Under the pieces are notes generated by a model, which saw only the letters and a program-made list of their open reading frames with translations, was not told where the DNA came from and searched no databases. Positions 6,818-13,909 of a stretch of 21,091 bases of DNA are shown in pieces (within the stretch, counting starts at the first letter, position 1; each line of letters begins with the position of its first letter). This DNA comes from Candidatus Micrarchaeota archaeon CG08_land_8_20_14_0_20_59_11. Lineage in GTDB: Archaea > Micrarchaeota > Micrarchaeia > Norongarragalinales > Norongarragalinaceae. The stretch is from the NCBI GenBank assembly GCA_002763345.1, contig PEXZ01000035.1, positions 1 through 21,091 on the forward strand, given 5' to 3'. Made by a program: the position numbers and the translations under genes.

Positions 6818-7242
6818 AGGAGTACCTCGGCCGTTCCGCCGGCAGCGATTATCTTCTGCTTCGCCTTTTCCGAGAACGCCGATGCCTTTACCGCCATCTT
6901 GTGCTTGGCCGCGCCGCCCGAGAGGATTTTGCAGCCCTTGAGCGAGAACGAATGGATTCCGCCCGCGTCCGCCTTCGCCTCGCCGCGCGTTATGCGCGAC
7001 TCCAGATTTGCCAATGAAACGCTAATGAACGTGCGCCTCGTCGGGTTCGAGAATCCCGATTCGCCGCGCTCCACCTTGTTCGTTCCCTCGAACTTGATGG
7101 TGTGCAGCCAGCGGTGCTTGTGGTACCCAGCGCGGCCGACGCCTCCGCGGTTGCCCTTGCCGCGGCGGTTCTTCGCGTTTCCGCCGCCGAAGGTGCGGTT
7201 GCCCATGTGCTTGCTCTTCCTCGATTTGATGCGTCTTGCCAT
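6814..7242 (-). CDS. rpl15: Ribosomal protein uL15
   Basis: 142 residues from ATG 7242. The Gly/Arg-rich N-terminal arm (MARRIKSRKSKHMGNRTFGG, then GNRGGVGRAGYHKHRW) that runs into the large-subunit rRNA core is typical of archaeal/eukaryotic uL15 (L27a type). The C-terminal half has KILSGG and KAKQKIIAAGGTAEVL. An in-frame GTG at 7254 is possible but would overlap the uL30 stop, and archaeal homologues begin close to the chosen Met. It overlaps secY by four bases. Confidence 0.95.
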   Translation of the reverse strand: MARRIKSRKSKHMGNRTFGGGNAKNRRGKGNRGGVGRAGYHKHRWLHTIKFEGTNKVERGESGFSNPTRRTFISVSLANLESRITRGEAKADAGGIHSFSLKGCKILSGGAAKHKMAVKASAFSEKAKQKIIAAGGTAEVLL

Positions 7243-7250
7243 TTCGAATA

Positions 7251-7586
7251 TCACTGCAGCATGCTTTTAATAAGCGCGTTGATTTTCTCGCCGCGGTTCC
7301 CGAGCGCTCCCTTCGGATAGGCGTGCTTTATTCCGCCCCGAAACCCTCCGACGGGCGGATGGAGCGCGTACGGCGCGTCCCCTTTCGCGAGGAGCGCCTT
7401 TTCCGTCGCGGCGTCAACTTCTCCAAACGCGACGTAATCCTTGATTTTTAAGAGCAACCCCTTCGGCGCATTCTCGAGAAGTACGCAGTGGTTCTTGCGG
7501 GTGAGCTTGAGCTGGTGCAGCGCGCCTTTTATGTCGTGCCGCATCCCGGTCGTGCCGCGAATGAGAATTATCGCAATCTTAGGCAT
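7251..7586 (-). CDS. rpl30: Ribosomal protein uL30, short form
   Basis: 111 residues. N-terminal half IILIRGTTGMRHDIKGALHQ, NHCVLLEN and KIKDYVAFGEVD match archaeal uL30. The C-terminal LHPPVGGFRGGIKH and KGALGNRGEKINALI match the archaeal C-terminus. Archaeal uL30 is usually about 150 residues; the segment between the LL(A)KRG region and LHPP is missing here (LLAKGDAPYALHPP), so some 35-40 residues are absent in frame. The sequence is otherwise intact, so this is a trimmed protein, not a pseudogene. The start overlaps the uS5 stop by eight bases. Confidence 0.93.
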   Translation of the reverse strand: MPKIAIILIRGTTGMRHDIKGALHQLKLTRKNHCVLLENAPKGLLLKIKDYVAFGEVDAATEKALLAKGDAPYALHPPVGGFRGGIKHAYPKGALGNRGEKINALIKSMLQ

Positions 7587-8262
7587 CCGCGACTACCTCC
7601 TCCCCGTGTCTTCCGCTCTTCAGGACGTTCAGCGAGTCGAGCGCCTGCATCGTCGCGAGCACGGCGTTGAGCACGTTGCGGGTGCGCCCGCGCATGAACG
7701 TCCACGCGTCGTGAACGCCCGCGAGTTCGAGCACCTTGCGCACGTTCTCGCTTGCGACTATGCCCACACCTCGCGGCGCGGGCTTGATGATTATGGTCGT
7801 GCTGGAATTCTGTCCGTTCACCTGCTGCGCGAGCGAGTGTTCGGTGCCGCAGCCGCACTCCCACGAGCCGCATCCGAGCCGCACGCGCACCAGATTGCGC
7901 TTCGCCTCGCTTATCGCCTCGGAGATTGCATCCCTGGTTTCTGGAGCCTTTCCGACGCCGACGCCCACGTAACCCGCGCGGTTGCCCACAACCGCCACGG
8001 CGCGCATCTGCTGCTTGCGTCCGCACGCGCTCATGCGCTGCGTGCTCTTTACCTCGAGCACATCCTCGGAAAGGTCGGGAATCAGTATGTCTATGATGTG
8101 GCTCTCGAGGATGCGTTGCCCGGAATCGAAAATCTCGTCGACGGACGTTATCTCGCCGTTCAGGACCTTTCTGCCGAGCTTCGTCTTCGGAACCCAGTTG
8201 GCGGTCCTGCTCTGCTCGTCCCGCTTATCGCGGGCTCCCCGATTGAAAGCGTTGCGTTTCAT
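7579..8262 (-). CDS. rps5: Ribosomal protein uS5
   Basis: 227 residues, full archaeal length. N-terminal domain with WVPKTKLGRKVLNGEI, then RAVAVVGNRAGYVGVGVGKA, the double-stranded RNA-binding part, and the archaea/eukaryote-specific GCGSWECGCG stretch. The C-terminal domain has APRGVGIVASENVRKVLELA and DAWTFMRGRTRN. Small-subunit protein near the mRNA entry and decoding region. One base separates it from the uL18 stop. Confidence 0.96.
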   Translation of the reverse strand: MKRNAFNRGARDKRDEQSRTANWVPKTKLGRKVLNGEITSVDEIFDSGQRILESHIIDILIPDLSEDVLEVKSTQRMSACGRKQQMRAVAVVGNRAGYVGVGVGKAPETRDAISEAISEAKRNLVRVRLGCGSWECGCGTEHSLAQQVNGQNSSTTIIIKPAPRGVGIVASENVRKVLELAGVHDAWTFMRGRTRNVLNAVLATMQALDSLNVLKSGRHGEEVVADA

Positions 8263-8263
8263 T

Positions 8264-8770
8264 TCATGCTGCCTCTATGTTCTTCTTTGCCTCGGCGAAC
8301 CCCTTCTGAACCGCCTCGGAAAGGTGCTTGCCTGAGATGCGCTCCGCCGAAGGTGCGTTCTCCTCGGAAATCCCGACTGCGACCCCTCCGTCCGCGATGC
8401 CCTTCAGCGCGGCGAACAGGACGCATCCCTTCGACGCGAAATTCAGCCCGATGTCGGGCACTGCTTCCTTCACGCCCTTCTTGAGCGCCTTGCGAGCAGC
8501 AAGCAGTCCGGTAAGGTAGGCAGCGGGCGAGTTGTTCTTCGCCGCCTTGAAACCGAACGCGTCGAGCTCCTTCGAGGACGCGGTGCAGACGACGCTGTCG
8601 CCCGCCTGCTGGAAGTTCGCCACCTGCACGAGTATGTATTTGTTGGACTTGCGCACAATCGCGCGCGGGAGCCCCGATTTCAGGAGCGCGAGGCGCTTCC
8701 CGTAGTTCGTGCGGTTCTCCCTGCGCCTGCGGAAATGCACGCAATACAACGGACCCGTCGCTTTGCTCAT
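8264..8770 (-). CDS. rpl18: Ribosomal protein uL18
   Basis: 168 residues. It starts MSKATGPLYCVHFRRRREN and continues RTNYGKRLALLKSGLPRAIV, the conserved 5S rRNA-binding region of archaeal/eukaryotic uL18 (eukaryotic L5). Later NNSPAAYLTGLLAARKALK and the GKHLSEAVQKGF region are also typical. The frame extends far upstream, but that part is only a shadow of eL19; ATG 8770 overlaps the eL19 stop as ATGA. Partner of uL5 and 5S rRNA in the central protuberance. Confidence 0.95.
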   Translation of the reverse strand: MSKATGPLYCVHFRRRRENRTNYGKRLALLKSGLPRAIVRKSNKYILVQVANFQQAGDSVVCTASSKELDAFGFKAAKNNSPAAYLTGLLAARKALKKGVKEAVPDIGLNFASKGCVLFAALKGIADGGVAVGISEENAPSAERISGKHLSEAVQKGFAEAKKNIEAA

Positions 8771-9198
8771 TTGACCAGCTTCTTTTCGCGGAGGTATTCG
8801 CGCAGGTGCTTCTTGTCCCTGAACGCGTTTCCCTTTATCCTCTCGTAAACCCTGCCGTACGCGCCCTTCACGAGCGTCGGCTTCGCCTGCTTGAGCACGC
8901 GGCGGAGCGCGCGGATTTTGCGCATCCACATCTGCTTGCTCAGGTTTGCGGAGCCCCTGCGGCTGCCCGTGCCGCGCCTTCTGCCCGAACGCTTGCGCGC
9001 CGCCTTGTCGGCTGCCTTCGAGCGCCCCACGCCCTTCTTCGGAACGAGGACGATTACGCCCTCCTTTATCAAGCCGCGGACGTCGTCGCCCGTAAGCGCG
9101 TCCATCGCCTTCTTCTGGTCGAGGATGCGGATGCGGGACTCGCCCGCGTCCAGTATCTTCGCCGCGAGGCGCTTTATCGTCTTGAGTGTCTTCGACAT
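8767..9198 (-). CDS. rpl19e: Ribosomal protein eL19
   Basis: 143 residues. LKTIKRLAAKILDAGESRIR, then LIKEGVIV and the Arg/Gly/Ser-rich RKRSGRRRGTGSRRGSAN, followed by WMRKIRALRRVLK and LVKGAYGRVYERIKGNAFRD. All are hallmarks of eL19, which is absent from bacteria and forms an inter-subunit bridge with a long basic helix. It abuts eL32 without a gap and overlaps uL18 by four bases. Confidence 0.96.
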   Translation of the reverse strand: MSKTLKTIKRLAAKILDAGESRIRILDQKKAMDALTGDDVRGLIKEGVIVLVPKKGVGRSKAADKAARKRSGRRRGTGSRRGSANLSKQMWMRKIRALRRVLKQAKPTLVKGAYGRVYERIKGNAFRDKKHLREYLREKKLVK

Positions 9199-9537
9199 TT
9201 AGCCGTTCACCAGTGAAACGCCAATCTCCTTCGCGCGCCTGCGCATGTACGCGCGCTTCAGCTCTCCGACTCCTGCGGCGATGCGCGCAACCGCCTTCCT
9301 TCCTTTGAGCGCCTCGACGTCCTTCACGTTGCTCACAACCGCTTCCGCAACCTTGCCGCCGCGCAACCCGCGCGTCGCCTTCTCGGTTCTCCAGCCGATT
9401 TTCGGCACGTAGCCGACTCCGCGCCGCTCAATCCGCAGTTTGTTGTCTATGCCGCGCGGCGCACGCCACGAGCTCGGCACGCGCTTGTGCGTCACCGAGT
9501 CCTGCCTCTTGAATTTCACTTTCATCCGTTTAAGCAT
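9199..9537 (-). CDS. rpl32e: Ribosomal protein eL32
   Basis: 112 residues. The FKRQDSVTHKRVPSSWRAPR and RIERRGVGYVPKIGWRTEK stretches are typical of eL32, as is the late basic helix. It is somewhat shorter than most archaeal homologues (about 130), the difference lying at the ends. Two starts are possible: ATG 9537, overlapping uL6 by eight bases, and ATG 9525, giving MKVKFKRQ. The first is given because eight-base overlaps recur in this cluster, but the second is about as likely. Confidence 0.93.
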   Translation of the reverse strand: MLKRMKVKFKRQDSVTHKRVPSSWRAPRGIDNKLRIERRGVGYVPKIGWRTEKATRGLRGGKVAEAVVSNVKDVEALKGRKAVARIAAGVGELKRAYMRRRAKEIGVSLVNG

Positions 9538-10030
9538 AATAAATCCCGTCCTGGAAAACCCGCTCGTCGCGTTTGGTTATCTTGGTGGCGTTCAGAAGGT
9601 TCGAGCACGTCTGTCCGACTGCTTCCTTGTCGGGTCCGTGCACTGTGACCTCCTGCCCCTTCACGTCCACCTTCGCGCCCCTGACTATCGCCGCGCGCCT
9701 GACGCTCTTCTCGCCGAGGAAGTTCTTGATTACCACTTCGCTGCCCCTGACTTCCATCGAAACGGGGAAGTGCGCGAACACCACCTGCAGCTTCTTGCTG
9801 TGCTCGCCGCCAACGCCCGCGAGCATGTTCTTGACGTGCGAGTTAACGGCGCCAACCGCGGCTTTGATGGAACTGCACTCCCTCTTCAGAGGCGTGACGA
9901 CCACCTCACCGTCCTTCACCTCGATTTTCACGAGGCGCGAGTCGAATTCTTTCGTAACCTCGCCCTTCGGCCCCTTCGCTACCATCGCGCTCCCCCGGAC
10001 CTCGAACGACGCGCCTTCAGGAATTTTCAT
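9530..10030 (-). CDS. rpl6: Ribosomal protein uL6
   Basis: 166 residues from ATG 10030; the preceding codon is GTG, which could also start. Two tandem uL6 folds: the N-terminal IPEGASFEVRGSAMVAKGPK and SHVKNMLAGV, and the C-terminal part with FLGEKSVRRAAIV and ITKRDERVFQDGIYYA. The late KRDERVFQDGIY motif is the archaeal form of the region that contacts the sarcin-ricin loop. The size is near the archaeal norm (about 175-185). Confidence 0.95.
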   Translation of the reverse strand: MKIPEGASFEVRGSAMVAKGPKGEVTKEFDSRLVKIEVKDGEVVVTPLKRECSSIKAAVGAVNSHVKNMLAGVGGEHSKKLQVVFAHFPVSMEVRGSEVVIKNFLGEKSVRRAAIVRGAKVDVKGQEVTVHGPDKEAVGQTCSNLLNATKITKRDERVFQDGIYYA

Positions 10031-10046
10031 CACCGTTCACTCGCAA

Positions 10047-10433
10047 TCAATACACGAAGCATATCAGGCGTCCGCCGACGTTCTTCTCCTTCGCCTCGTT
10101 GTGCGTCATCAAGCCCTTCGACGTCGACACGACCAGAAAGCCCACGTTCTTCGCGGGCAGGTACCTCTGCTCGAAACGTTCCCACGTCGCGGCGGAAACG
10201 GGGAAGCGCGGCTTCACTACTCCGCAGGCGTTGATGCGCCCGGTGAGCTTCACCACGAACTCGCCGCTCTTCGCGTCGTCGACGAACTCGAACTCGCCGA
10301 CGTAGCCCGTGCGCTGGAATATCAGCAGCACCTCGCGGAGCATCTTGGACGCGGGCTTGAGCCTGACGCTCTGGAGCCCCTTCATCTCCGATACCTTCAG
10401 CGAATTCAACGAGTGCGCGAGCGTGTCCGTCAT
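10047..10433 (-). CDS. rps8: Ribosomal protein uS8
   Basis: 128 residues, the normal archaeal length. It starts MTDTLAHSLNSLKVSEMKG and ends GLMTHNEAKEKNVGGRLICF, where the H-x-E-A and GG-x-L-I-x-F-V-Y end is the conserved rRNA-binding C-terminus. Binds the central domain of 16S rRNA early in assembly. The uS14 stop lies four bases ahead of its ATG as TGATCAAATG, in which TGATC can pair with the 16S 3' end. Confidence 0.96.
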   Translation of the reverse strand: MTDTLAHSLNSLKVSEMKGLQSVRLKPASKMLREVLLIFQRTGYVGEFEFVDDAKSGEFVVKLTGRINACGVVKPRFPVSAATWERFEQRYLPAKNVGFLVVSTSKGLMTHNEAKEKNVGGRLICFVY

Positions 10434-10437
10434 TTGA

Positions 10438-10593
10438 TCAACCGTATTTTCTGAACCCGAGCTTCTCCGCGTTCTCGCGGAAGCACTTGCGGCATACGTA
10501 CATCCCGTACTTGCGTATCAGCCCGCGGGCGTTTCCGCACATGCGGCACCTGCGCTTGCCGCGCTTCTTGAATCGGGTTTCTTCCTTCTGCAT
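10438..10593 (-). CDS. rps14: Ribosomal protein uS14, zinc form
   Basis: 51 residues, normal for the archaeal zinc-binding form. It starts MQKEETRFKKRGKRRCRMCG and contains two C-x-x-C pairs (CRMC and CRKC) that hold one zinc, then CFRENAEKLGFRKYG; the C-F-R-E-x-A end with a KYG-like finish is typical. The position between uL5 and uS8 is the conserved spc order. GGAG lies upstream at a workable distance. Binds 16S rRNA in the head of the small subunit. Confidence 0.95.
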   Translation of the reverse strand: MQKEETRFKKRGKRRCRMCGNARGLIRKYGMYVCRKCFRENAEKLGFRKYG

Positions 10594-10694
10594 CCTATAT
10601 CTCACTCCTTGCACTTTTTGCTCGCCGCCCTACATGACGCATGCCGCTGCATGCGTCCAGCAAGACGCGGCCTCGCAAAACCTGCGCTAAAACC
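10594..10694 (-). other. 101-base gap inside the spc cluster with a perfect hairpin
   Basis: This is the longest gap within the ribosomal cluster. It contains an exact 9-base-pair inverted repeat, GACGCATGC at 10636-10644 and GCATGCGTC at 10649-10657, with a CGCT loop. No T-tract follows in the transcribed direction, and I see no TATA box or small ORF. The uS14 Shine-Dalgarno sequence (AAGGAG) lies at its downstream end. Possible roles are an mRNA processing or stability hairpin, or a protein-binding operator. Confidence 0.6.
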
Positions 10695-11210
10695 TCATTC
10701 TTTCACGAACTTGACTCCGAACCTCTCGGAAAGGAAGGCCTTCGCCTCCTCGTTGGAAACGCGCTGCCTCTTCGGCAGGCGGCGGGTTGCGATGCGCCTC
10801 CGCGCGATGCGCGCGCCGGGCTTCCTCAAAGAAATGCAAACGTCGAACCCGAGCATCCCGATTTTCGGGTCGTACTTCGCGCCGGGGAAATCGATATATT
10901 CCTTCACTCCGAACGCGACGTTCCCGAATCCGTCCATGGAACGCTCGTTTATCCCGTGCTCGACCGCCTCGAGCGCCTTCTTCAGGAACTCCTCGGCGGA
11001 TGCGCCGCGCAGGGTGGTCTTCACGCCGAGCGGATCGCCCTTCTTTATCTTGAACGTCGGGTTCCTGCCCTGAGAAAGCGTTATAACCGCCTTGCTTCCG
11101 CTGAGTTTCTCGATGAGCTTGCGGCCGTTCTCAAGCGCGTCGCCGCCCTCCCCTACGCCTATGTTGAGCGTCAGCTTCTCCAGCACGACCCTCTGCATGA
11201 CGTTAGCCAT
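10695..11210 (-). CDS. rpl5: Ribosomal protein uL5
   Basis: 171 residues from ATG 11210. LEKLTLNIGVGEGGDALENG at the start, then QGRNPTFKIKKGDPLGVKTT, GNVAFGVKEYIDFPGAKYDP and the C-terminal GFDVCISLRKPGARIARRRI are typical of archaeal uL5 (eukaryotic L11). It binds 5S rRNA with uL18 in the central protuberance. The frame extends nine codons upstream, but the Met at 11210 sits just behind the eS4 stop and gives the family length. Confidence 0.95.
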   Translation of the reverse strand: MANVMQRVVLEKLTLNIGVGEGGDALENGRKLIEKLSGSKAVITLSQGRNPTFKIKKGDPLGVKTTLRGASAEEFLKKALEAVEHGINERSMDGFGNVAFGVKEYIDFPGAKYDPKIGMLGFDVCISLRKPGARIARRRIATRRLPKRQRVSNEEAKAFLSERFGVKFVKE

Positions 11211-11211
11211 T

Positions 11212-11910
11212 TCATTCAATCCTGAACTTGTCGTCAACGACGAACAGGTAATTCTTCAGCGTGATTACGTCGCCCGCGAGGCGCGCGTCGCTCTCCTTGC
11301 TTCCTGCGCGCTCCATGATTCCTTCCAGGTTCGCGATGAAACCCGAGTGCTTTCCGCGGAAAACCAGGCAGCGGCAGCCATTCTCCCTCTTCAGGTGCGA
11401 CTTGATTTCCTGCTTCGGTATCGAAATCACGAACGTGTCGCCTGGCTTCGCGTCCGTTTTCTCGAGAAGCACGCACCTTCCGTCGTGCAGGTTCAGCTGC
11501 GTCTTTCCCTTCGCCACGAAGCGCTTGCCCTGCACGCGGCAGTACTTGAGTTTCGCCTCTTCGGCGGTTATCGGCATGGGCTTCAACACGCCCGCCTTCA
11601 CGACGATGCGATAGTGCGCGCCGAGCTTCGGAACGCTCACGACGTCCATGAGCCCGACGCAGAACTGCTCGTCGTTGATGCTGCGCCCGTCGACGAGAAC
11701 CTCGCCGCTCTTCACGACCGAACGCGCCTGCTTGGACGTCTCCGCGATTTTAAGCACGTCGCGGAGGAGCACGTTGAGCGGTATCGACTTCTTCGCCCTG
11801 TGCGGACCCGCGATGCCCTTCGTAACCCAGACGCTGCCCTTGGGCGAAAGTCCCCGCGCGACTGGCGCGGCTATGCGCTTCATGTGCCTCTGTTTGCCGT
11901 GGCTTGCCAT
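11212..11910 (-). CDS. rps4e: Ribosomal protein eS4
   Basis: 232 residues. It starts MASHGKQRHMKRIAAP and has the S4-like RNA-binding domain (LLRDVLKIAETSKQARSVVK, then GEVLVDGRSINDEQF), a central domain and a KOW-type C-terminal part (VFRGKHSGFIANLEGI). eS4 is found only in archaea and eukaryotes, and its place between uL24 and uL5 is the archaeal norm. Four bases separate it from the uL24 stop. Confidence 0.96.
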   Translation of the reverse strand: MASHGKQRHMKRIAAPVARGLSPKGSVWVTKGIAGPHRAKKSIPLNVLLRDVLKIAETSKQARSVVKSGEVLVDGRSINDEQFCVGLMDVVSVPKLGAHYRIVVKAGVLKPMPITAEEAKLKYCRVQGKRFVAKGKTQLNLHDGRCVLLEKTDAKPGDTFVISIPKQEIKSHLKRENGCRCLVFRGKHSGFIANLEGIMERAGSKESDARLAGDVITLKNYLFVVDDKFRIE

Positions 11911-11914
11911 TTTT

Positions 11915-12274
11915 TCACTTCTTCTGCTTCTTCCTTTCCTCGCGCTTCTCCAGCGCGGTAATCATGAGGTTGGAGGGCTGTATCGGCGCCGGCTTTTCGC
12001 GCCCGCCCTGCTTCTTTATCACGACGCCCTCAACGAACACGAGCATCCTGCGCAAATTCACTTTGACTATTTTTCCGCTCCTTTTCTTGAAGCGTCCGCG
12101 CATTATCTTCACCGAATCGCCCTTCTTCAGAGCAACTGCGCGCTTCTTCAGCTGCTTGCGCAGTTCCTTCGACAAATGCGCGTGCACGAGCTTGCGTTTC
12201 GAGTGGAGCGGCAGCTCCGCGAGCGCCTTGCGCTTCTTGCGCGGCTGTTTCGTCACCGAGGAATCGAATTTCAT
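11915..12274 (-). CDS. rpl24: Ribosomal protein uL24
   Basis: 119 residues, normal for archaea. N-terminal arm PRKKRKALAELPLHSKRKLV with the typical L/M-S-A-x-L-S-K-E-L-R pattern (HAHLSKELRKQLKKR), then the KOW domain (VALKKGDSVKIMRGRFKKRS and GKIVKVN) and VEGVVIKKQGG. Early-assembling large-subunit protein (eukaryotic L26). It lies three bases behind the uL14 stop. Confidence 0.95.
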   Translation of the reverse strand: MKFDSSVTKQPRKKRKALAELPLHSKRKLVHAHLSKELRKQLKKRAVALKKGDSVKIMRGRFKKRSGKIVKVNLRRMLVFVEGVVIKKQGGREKPAPIQPSNLMITALEKREERKKQKK

Positions 12275-12277
12275 TTG

Positions 12278-12676
12278 CTACACCACTGAGCTGGCTATGC
12301 CGACTACCTTCGGGAAGCGTTCGGCTATTTCGCGCGCGACGCATCCCTTGATTTCCGTGCCCTTGGGCAGCCCCTGGTCGTCTATGAGCACGCAGGCGTT
12401 ATCCTCGAAGCGGACGCGCTCCTTACCGCGCCTGTACTCCTTCTTCTGGCGCACTATCACGGCTTTCTCCTTCTTTTTCACCATCTCGGGCTTGCCCTTC
12501 TTCACCGCAACCATGACGGTGTCGCCGATGCCGGCGCTCGGATACCTGCGCAGGCGCGCCTTCCAGCCGATGACGTTGATGACCTCGACGATTTTCGCGC
12601 CGCTGTTGTCGTCGCAGAGCAGGCGCGTTCCCACCGTGATGGGCTTCGTTATCTTGGCGGTAAGTCCGAGAGACAT
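12278..12676 (-). CDS. rpl14: Ribosomal protein uL14
   Basis: 132 residues, normal archaeal length. LTAKITKPITVGTRLLCDDN-SGAK near the start, GIGDTVMVAVKKGKPEM in the middle, and EDNACVLIDDQGLPKGTEIKG with the final ERFPKVVGIASSVV are the well-conserved blocks of uL14 (eukaryotic L23). Seven bases separate it from uS17; the end of uS17 (AAG TGA T) forms GTGAT, which can serve as its Shine-Dalgarno site. Confidence 0.96.
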   Translation of the reverse strand: MSLGLTAKITKPITVGTRLLCDDNSGAKIVEVINVIGWKARLRRYPSAGIGDTVMVAVKKGKPEMVKKKEKAVIVRQKKEYRRGKERVRFEDNACVLIDDQGLPKGTEIKGCVAREIAERFPKVVGIASSVV

Positions 12677-12683
12677 TTCAGAA

Positions 12684-12965
12684 TCACTTTACTACGACGT
12701 GGCTCTTCGTCTTGCTGATTTTGCGGCACTCCATCGCACGGACGCGGTCGCCTTCCTTGATTTTGACGCAGGGCGGCACGTGGATGTGCAGCTTTCCGCG
12801 GCGCTTTTCGACGCGCTCGTATTTGGGAACGGACTTGATATAGTCGCAGCGGATGACCGCCGTTTTCTTCGCCTTGAGGCTCACGACGGTTCCCTCGACA
12901 AGGGCGCCCCTGGTCTTAAGGGAGCCGTGCGTAGGGCAGTTCTCGTCGTTGCAGTCTTCAGCCAT
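12684..12965 (-). CDS. rps17: Ribosomal protein uS17
   Basis: 93 residues from ATG 12965. DENCPTHGSLKTRGA at about 7-21 is the archaeal/eukaryotic N-terminal signature, followed by the OB-fold core VEGTVVSLKAKKTAVIRCDY, YERVEKRRGKLHIHVPPCVK and IKEGDRVRAMECRKIS-KTKS. A TTG three codons upstream (12974) is in frame but would overlap the rnp1 stop, and ATG is preferred. Primary 16S rRNA-binding protein of the body. Confidence 0.94.
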   Translation of the reverse strand: MAEDCNDENCPTHGSLKTRGALVEGTVVSLKAKKTAVIRCDYIKSVPKYERVEKRRGKLHIHVPPCVKIKEGDRVRAMECRKISKTKSHVVVK

Positions 12966-12970
12966 CTTGT

Positions 12971-13300
12971 TCAACCCTTTTGTTTAGCGATTTTCTTCGT
13001 CCTGTCCTCGGGGCGGTGCAGGACGTCCCTGCCGCGTACGGTTTCGCCCGAATCCGAGAAGAAAAAATCGCATGCGTTTTTCGGCACGCGTTTTATCCCT
13101 TCGGATGTCTCGAGAACGAACGTATTCAACGTTTCGTCCGAAATCCTTCCCTCGATACCCAGCAGGCCTCTGCAGGAGCTGTTGACGACGCGCACGCGCT
13201 CGCCGATAAACTCGCCGGCGAGAAAGCGCTCGTGGCAACCCTGCCTTCGGCCCCTTTTTGGAGAGGGTTTTCTCTCTGTCGGATTGTTAGTTATGCGCAT
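12971..13300 (-). CDS. rnp1: RNase P protein component 1 (Rpp29/POP4)
   Basis: 109 residues. After a basic arm, FIGERVRVVNSSCRGLLGIE, GRISDETLNTFVLET and KRVPKNACDFFF form the Sm-like barrel of archaeal Rpp29. It helps the RNase P RNA trim the 5' leader of pre-tRNAs, working with Rpp21. The place between aIF1 and uS17 is the normal archaeal order. The preceding gap has a TATA box about 26 bases before the ATG, so a second, leaderless transcript may begin exactly here. Confidence 0.92.
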   Translation of the reverse strand: MRITNNPTERKPSPKRGRRQGCHERFLAGEFIGERVRVVNSSCRGLLGIEGRISDETLNTFVLETSEGIKRVPKNACDFFFSDSGETVRGRDVLHRPEDRTKKIAKQKG

Positions 13301-13320
13301 GAACGGTATTTATTGGTTTG

Positions 13321-13330
13321 CTTTAAAAGC
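13321..13330 (-). promoter_or_regulatory. Internal TATA box before rnp1
   Basis: On the minus strand GCTTTTAAAG, centred about 26 bases upstream of ATG 13300, predicts a start of transcription at or next to the rnp1 start codon. It sits in the 54-base gap between the aIF1 stop and rnp1, one of the few gaps in the cluster, and would make the genes from rnp1 to secY partly independent of the upstream rpoP promoter. Confidence 0.5.
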
Positions 13331-13354
13331 ACGCGTCTGACGGGGCGCGCGTCC

Positions 13355-13660
13355 TCAGCCCACCTTTATGATGTCCTTCGGGTAGCCGAGCTTGACGAGG
13401 AAATCAACCGTCTTGTCGAGATGGTTTCCCTGCAGGACGATGTAGCCCGCCTTGCACGAGCCGCCGCACGCGAGCTTGTGCTTGAGCTCCTTCGTCGCGC
13501 TCACCAGCTCCTCGCCCTTCAATCCTTCGACTATCGTGACGAGCTTGTTGAAGCGCTTTTTCGTCGTATAGATCTTGAGCTTCTGGGTGGTCTCCTTCTC
13601 GATTGTCTGGCAGGCGCAAATCTCCTTCGGCAGACCGCACTTGGAACAGATTTCAGACAA
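13355..13660 (-). CDS. Translation initiation factor aIF1 (SUI1 family)
   Basis: 101 residues. A short N-terminal Cys cluster (CSKCGLPKEICAC) is common in archaeal SUI1 proteins. The SUI1 domain follows: RFNKLVTIVEGLKG, ATKELKHKLACGGSCKAG and VLQGNHLDKTVDFLVKLGYP. aIF1 binds the small subunit near the P site and controls start-codon choice. The start codon is TTG at 13660: GGAGGT lies ten bases before it, the first in-frame residues match homologues, and no ATG is present. The Shine-Dalgarno sequence overlaps the uL29 stop, indicating coupling. Confidence 0.94.
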   Translation of the reverse strand: MSEICSKCGLPKEICACQTIEKETTQKLKIYTTKKRFNKLVTIVEGLKGEELVSATKELKHKLACGGSCKAGYIVLQGNHLDKTVDFLVKLGYPKDIIKVG

Positions 13661-13670
13661 CTTTCGGAAA

Positions 13671-13676
13671 ACCTCC
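13671..13676 (-). promoter_or_regulatory. Ribosome binding site GGAGGT that fixes the aIF1 TTG start
   Basis: GGAGGT on the minus strand, the strongest Shine-Dalgarno match in the cluster, ends ten bases before TTG 13660. It overlaps the last base of the uL29 TAG stop codon, so ribosomes ending uL29 can restart on aIF1. Confidence 0.75.
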
Positions 13677-13909
13677 TATTTCTTCTTCGACTCCGTTTTT
13701 AAAGCGTTTGCTTTCTCGCGCTGCGAAATGAACGTAAACATCCTCGCGCGCAGCTTCTTCAGCGCGCGCAAGCGTCCGGTGCTCTGGGGCTTGCCGGTAT
13801 TGTGGAGAGCGCCCTCCTGCATGCGCAGCTCGGACTCTATCTCCGCCAGCTTCGCCTTCAGGTCGGCGTCGCTCATCTCCCTAAGCGCTTGTTTTTTCAC
13901 TATCGCCAT
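13676..13909 (-). CDS. rpl29: Ribosomal protein uL29
   Basis: 77 residues. Two-helix hairpin protein: MSDADLKAKLAEIESELRMQ, then RLRALKKLRARMFTFISQRE; the late K-x-x-R-A-R-x-x-T motif is family-typical. Located at the polypeptide exit tunnel, where signal recognition particle and Sec complexes dock. Its start lies inside the last 29 bases of uS3 in another frame. Confidence 0.93.
   Translation of the reverse strand: MAIVKKQALREMSDADLKAKLAEIESELRMQEGALHNTGKPQSTGRLRALKKLRARMFTFISQREKANALKTESKKK

Noticed and set aside
5669..7270. Long plus-strand frame (533 codons) opposite secY and uL15
   Set aside because: Antisense shadow of secY/uL15; the product is charged, repetitive in composition and resembles no protein. 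GC-rich coding sequence commonly leaves open frames on the other strand.
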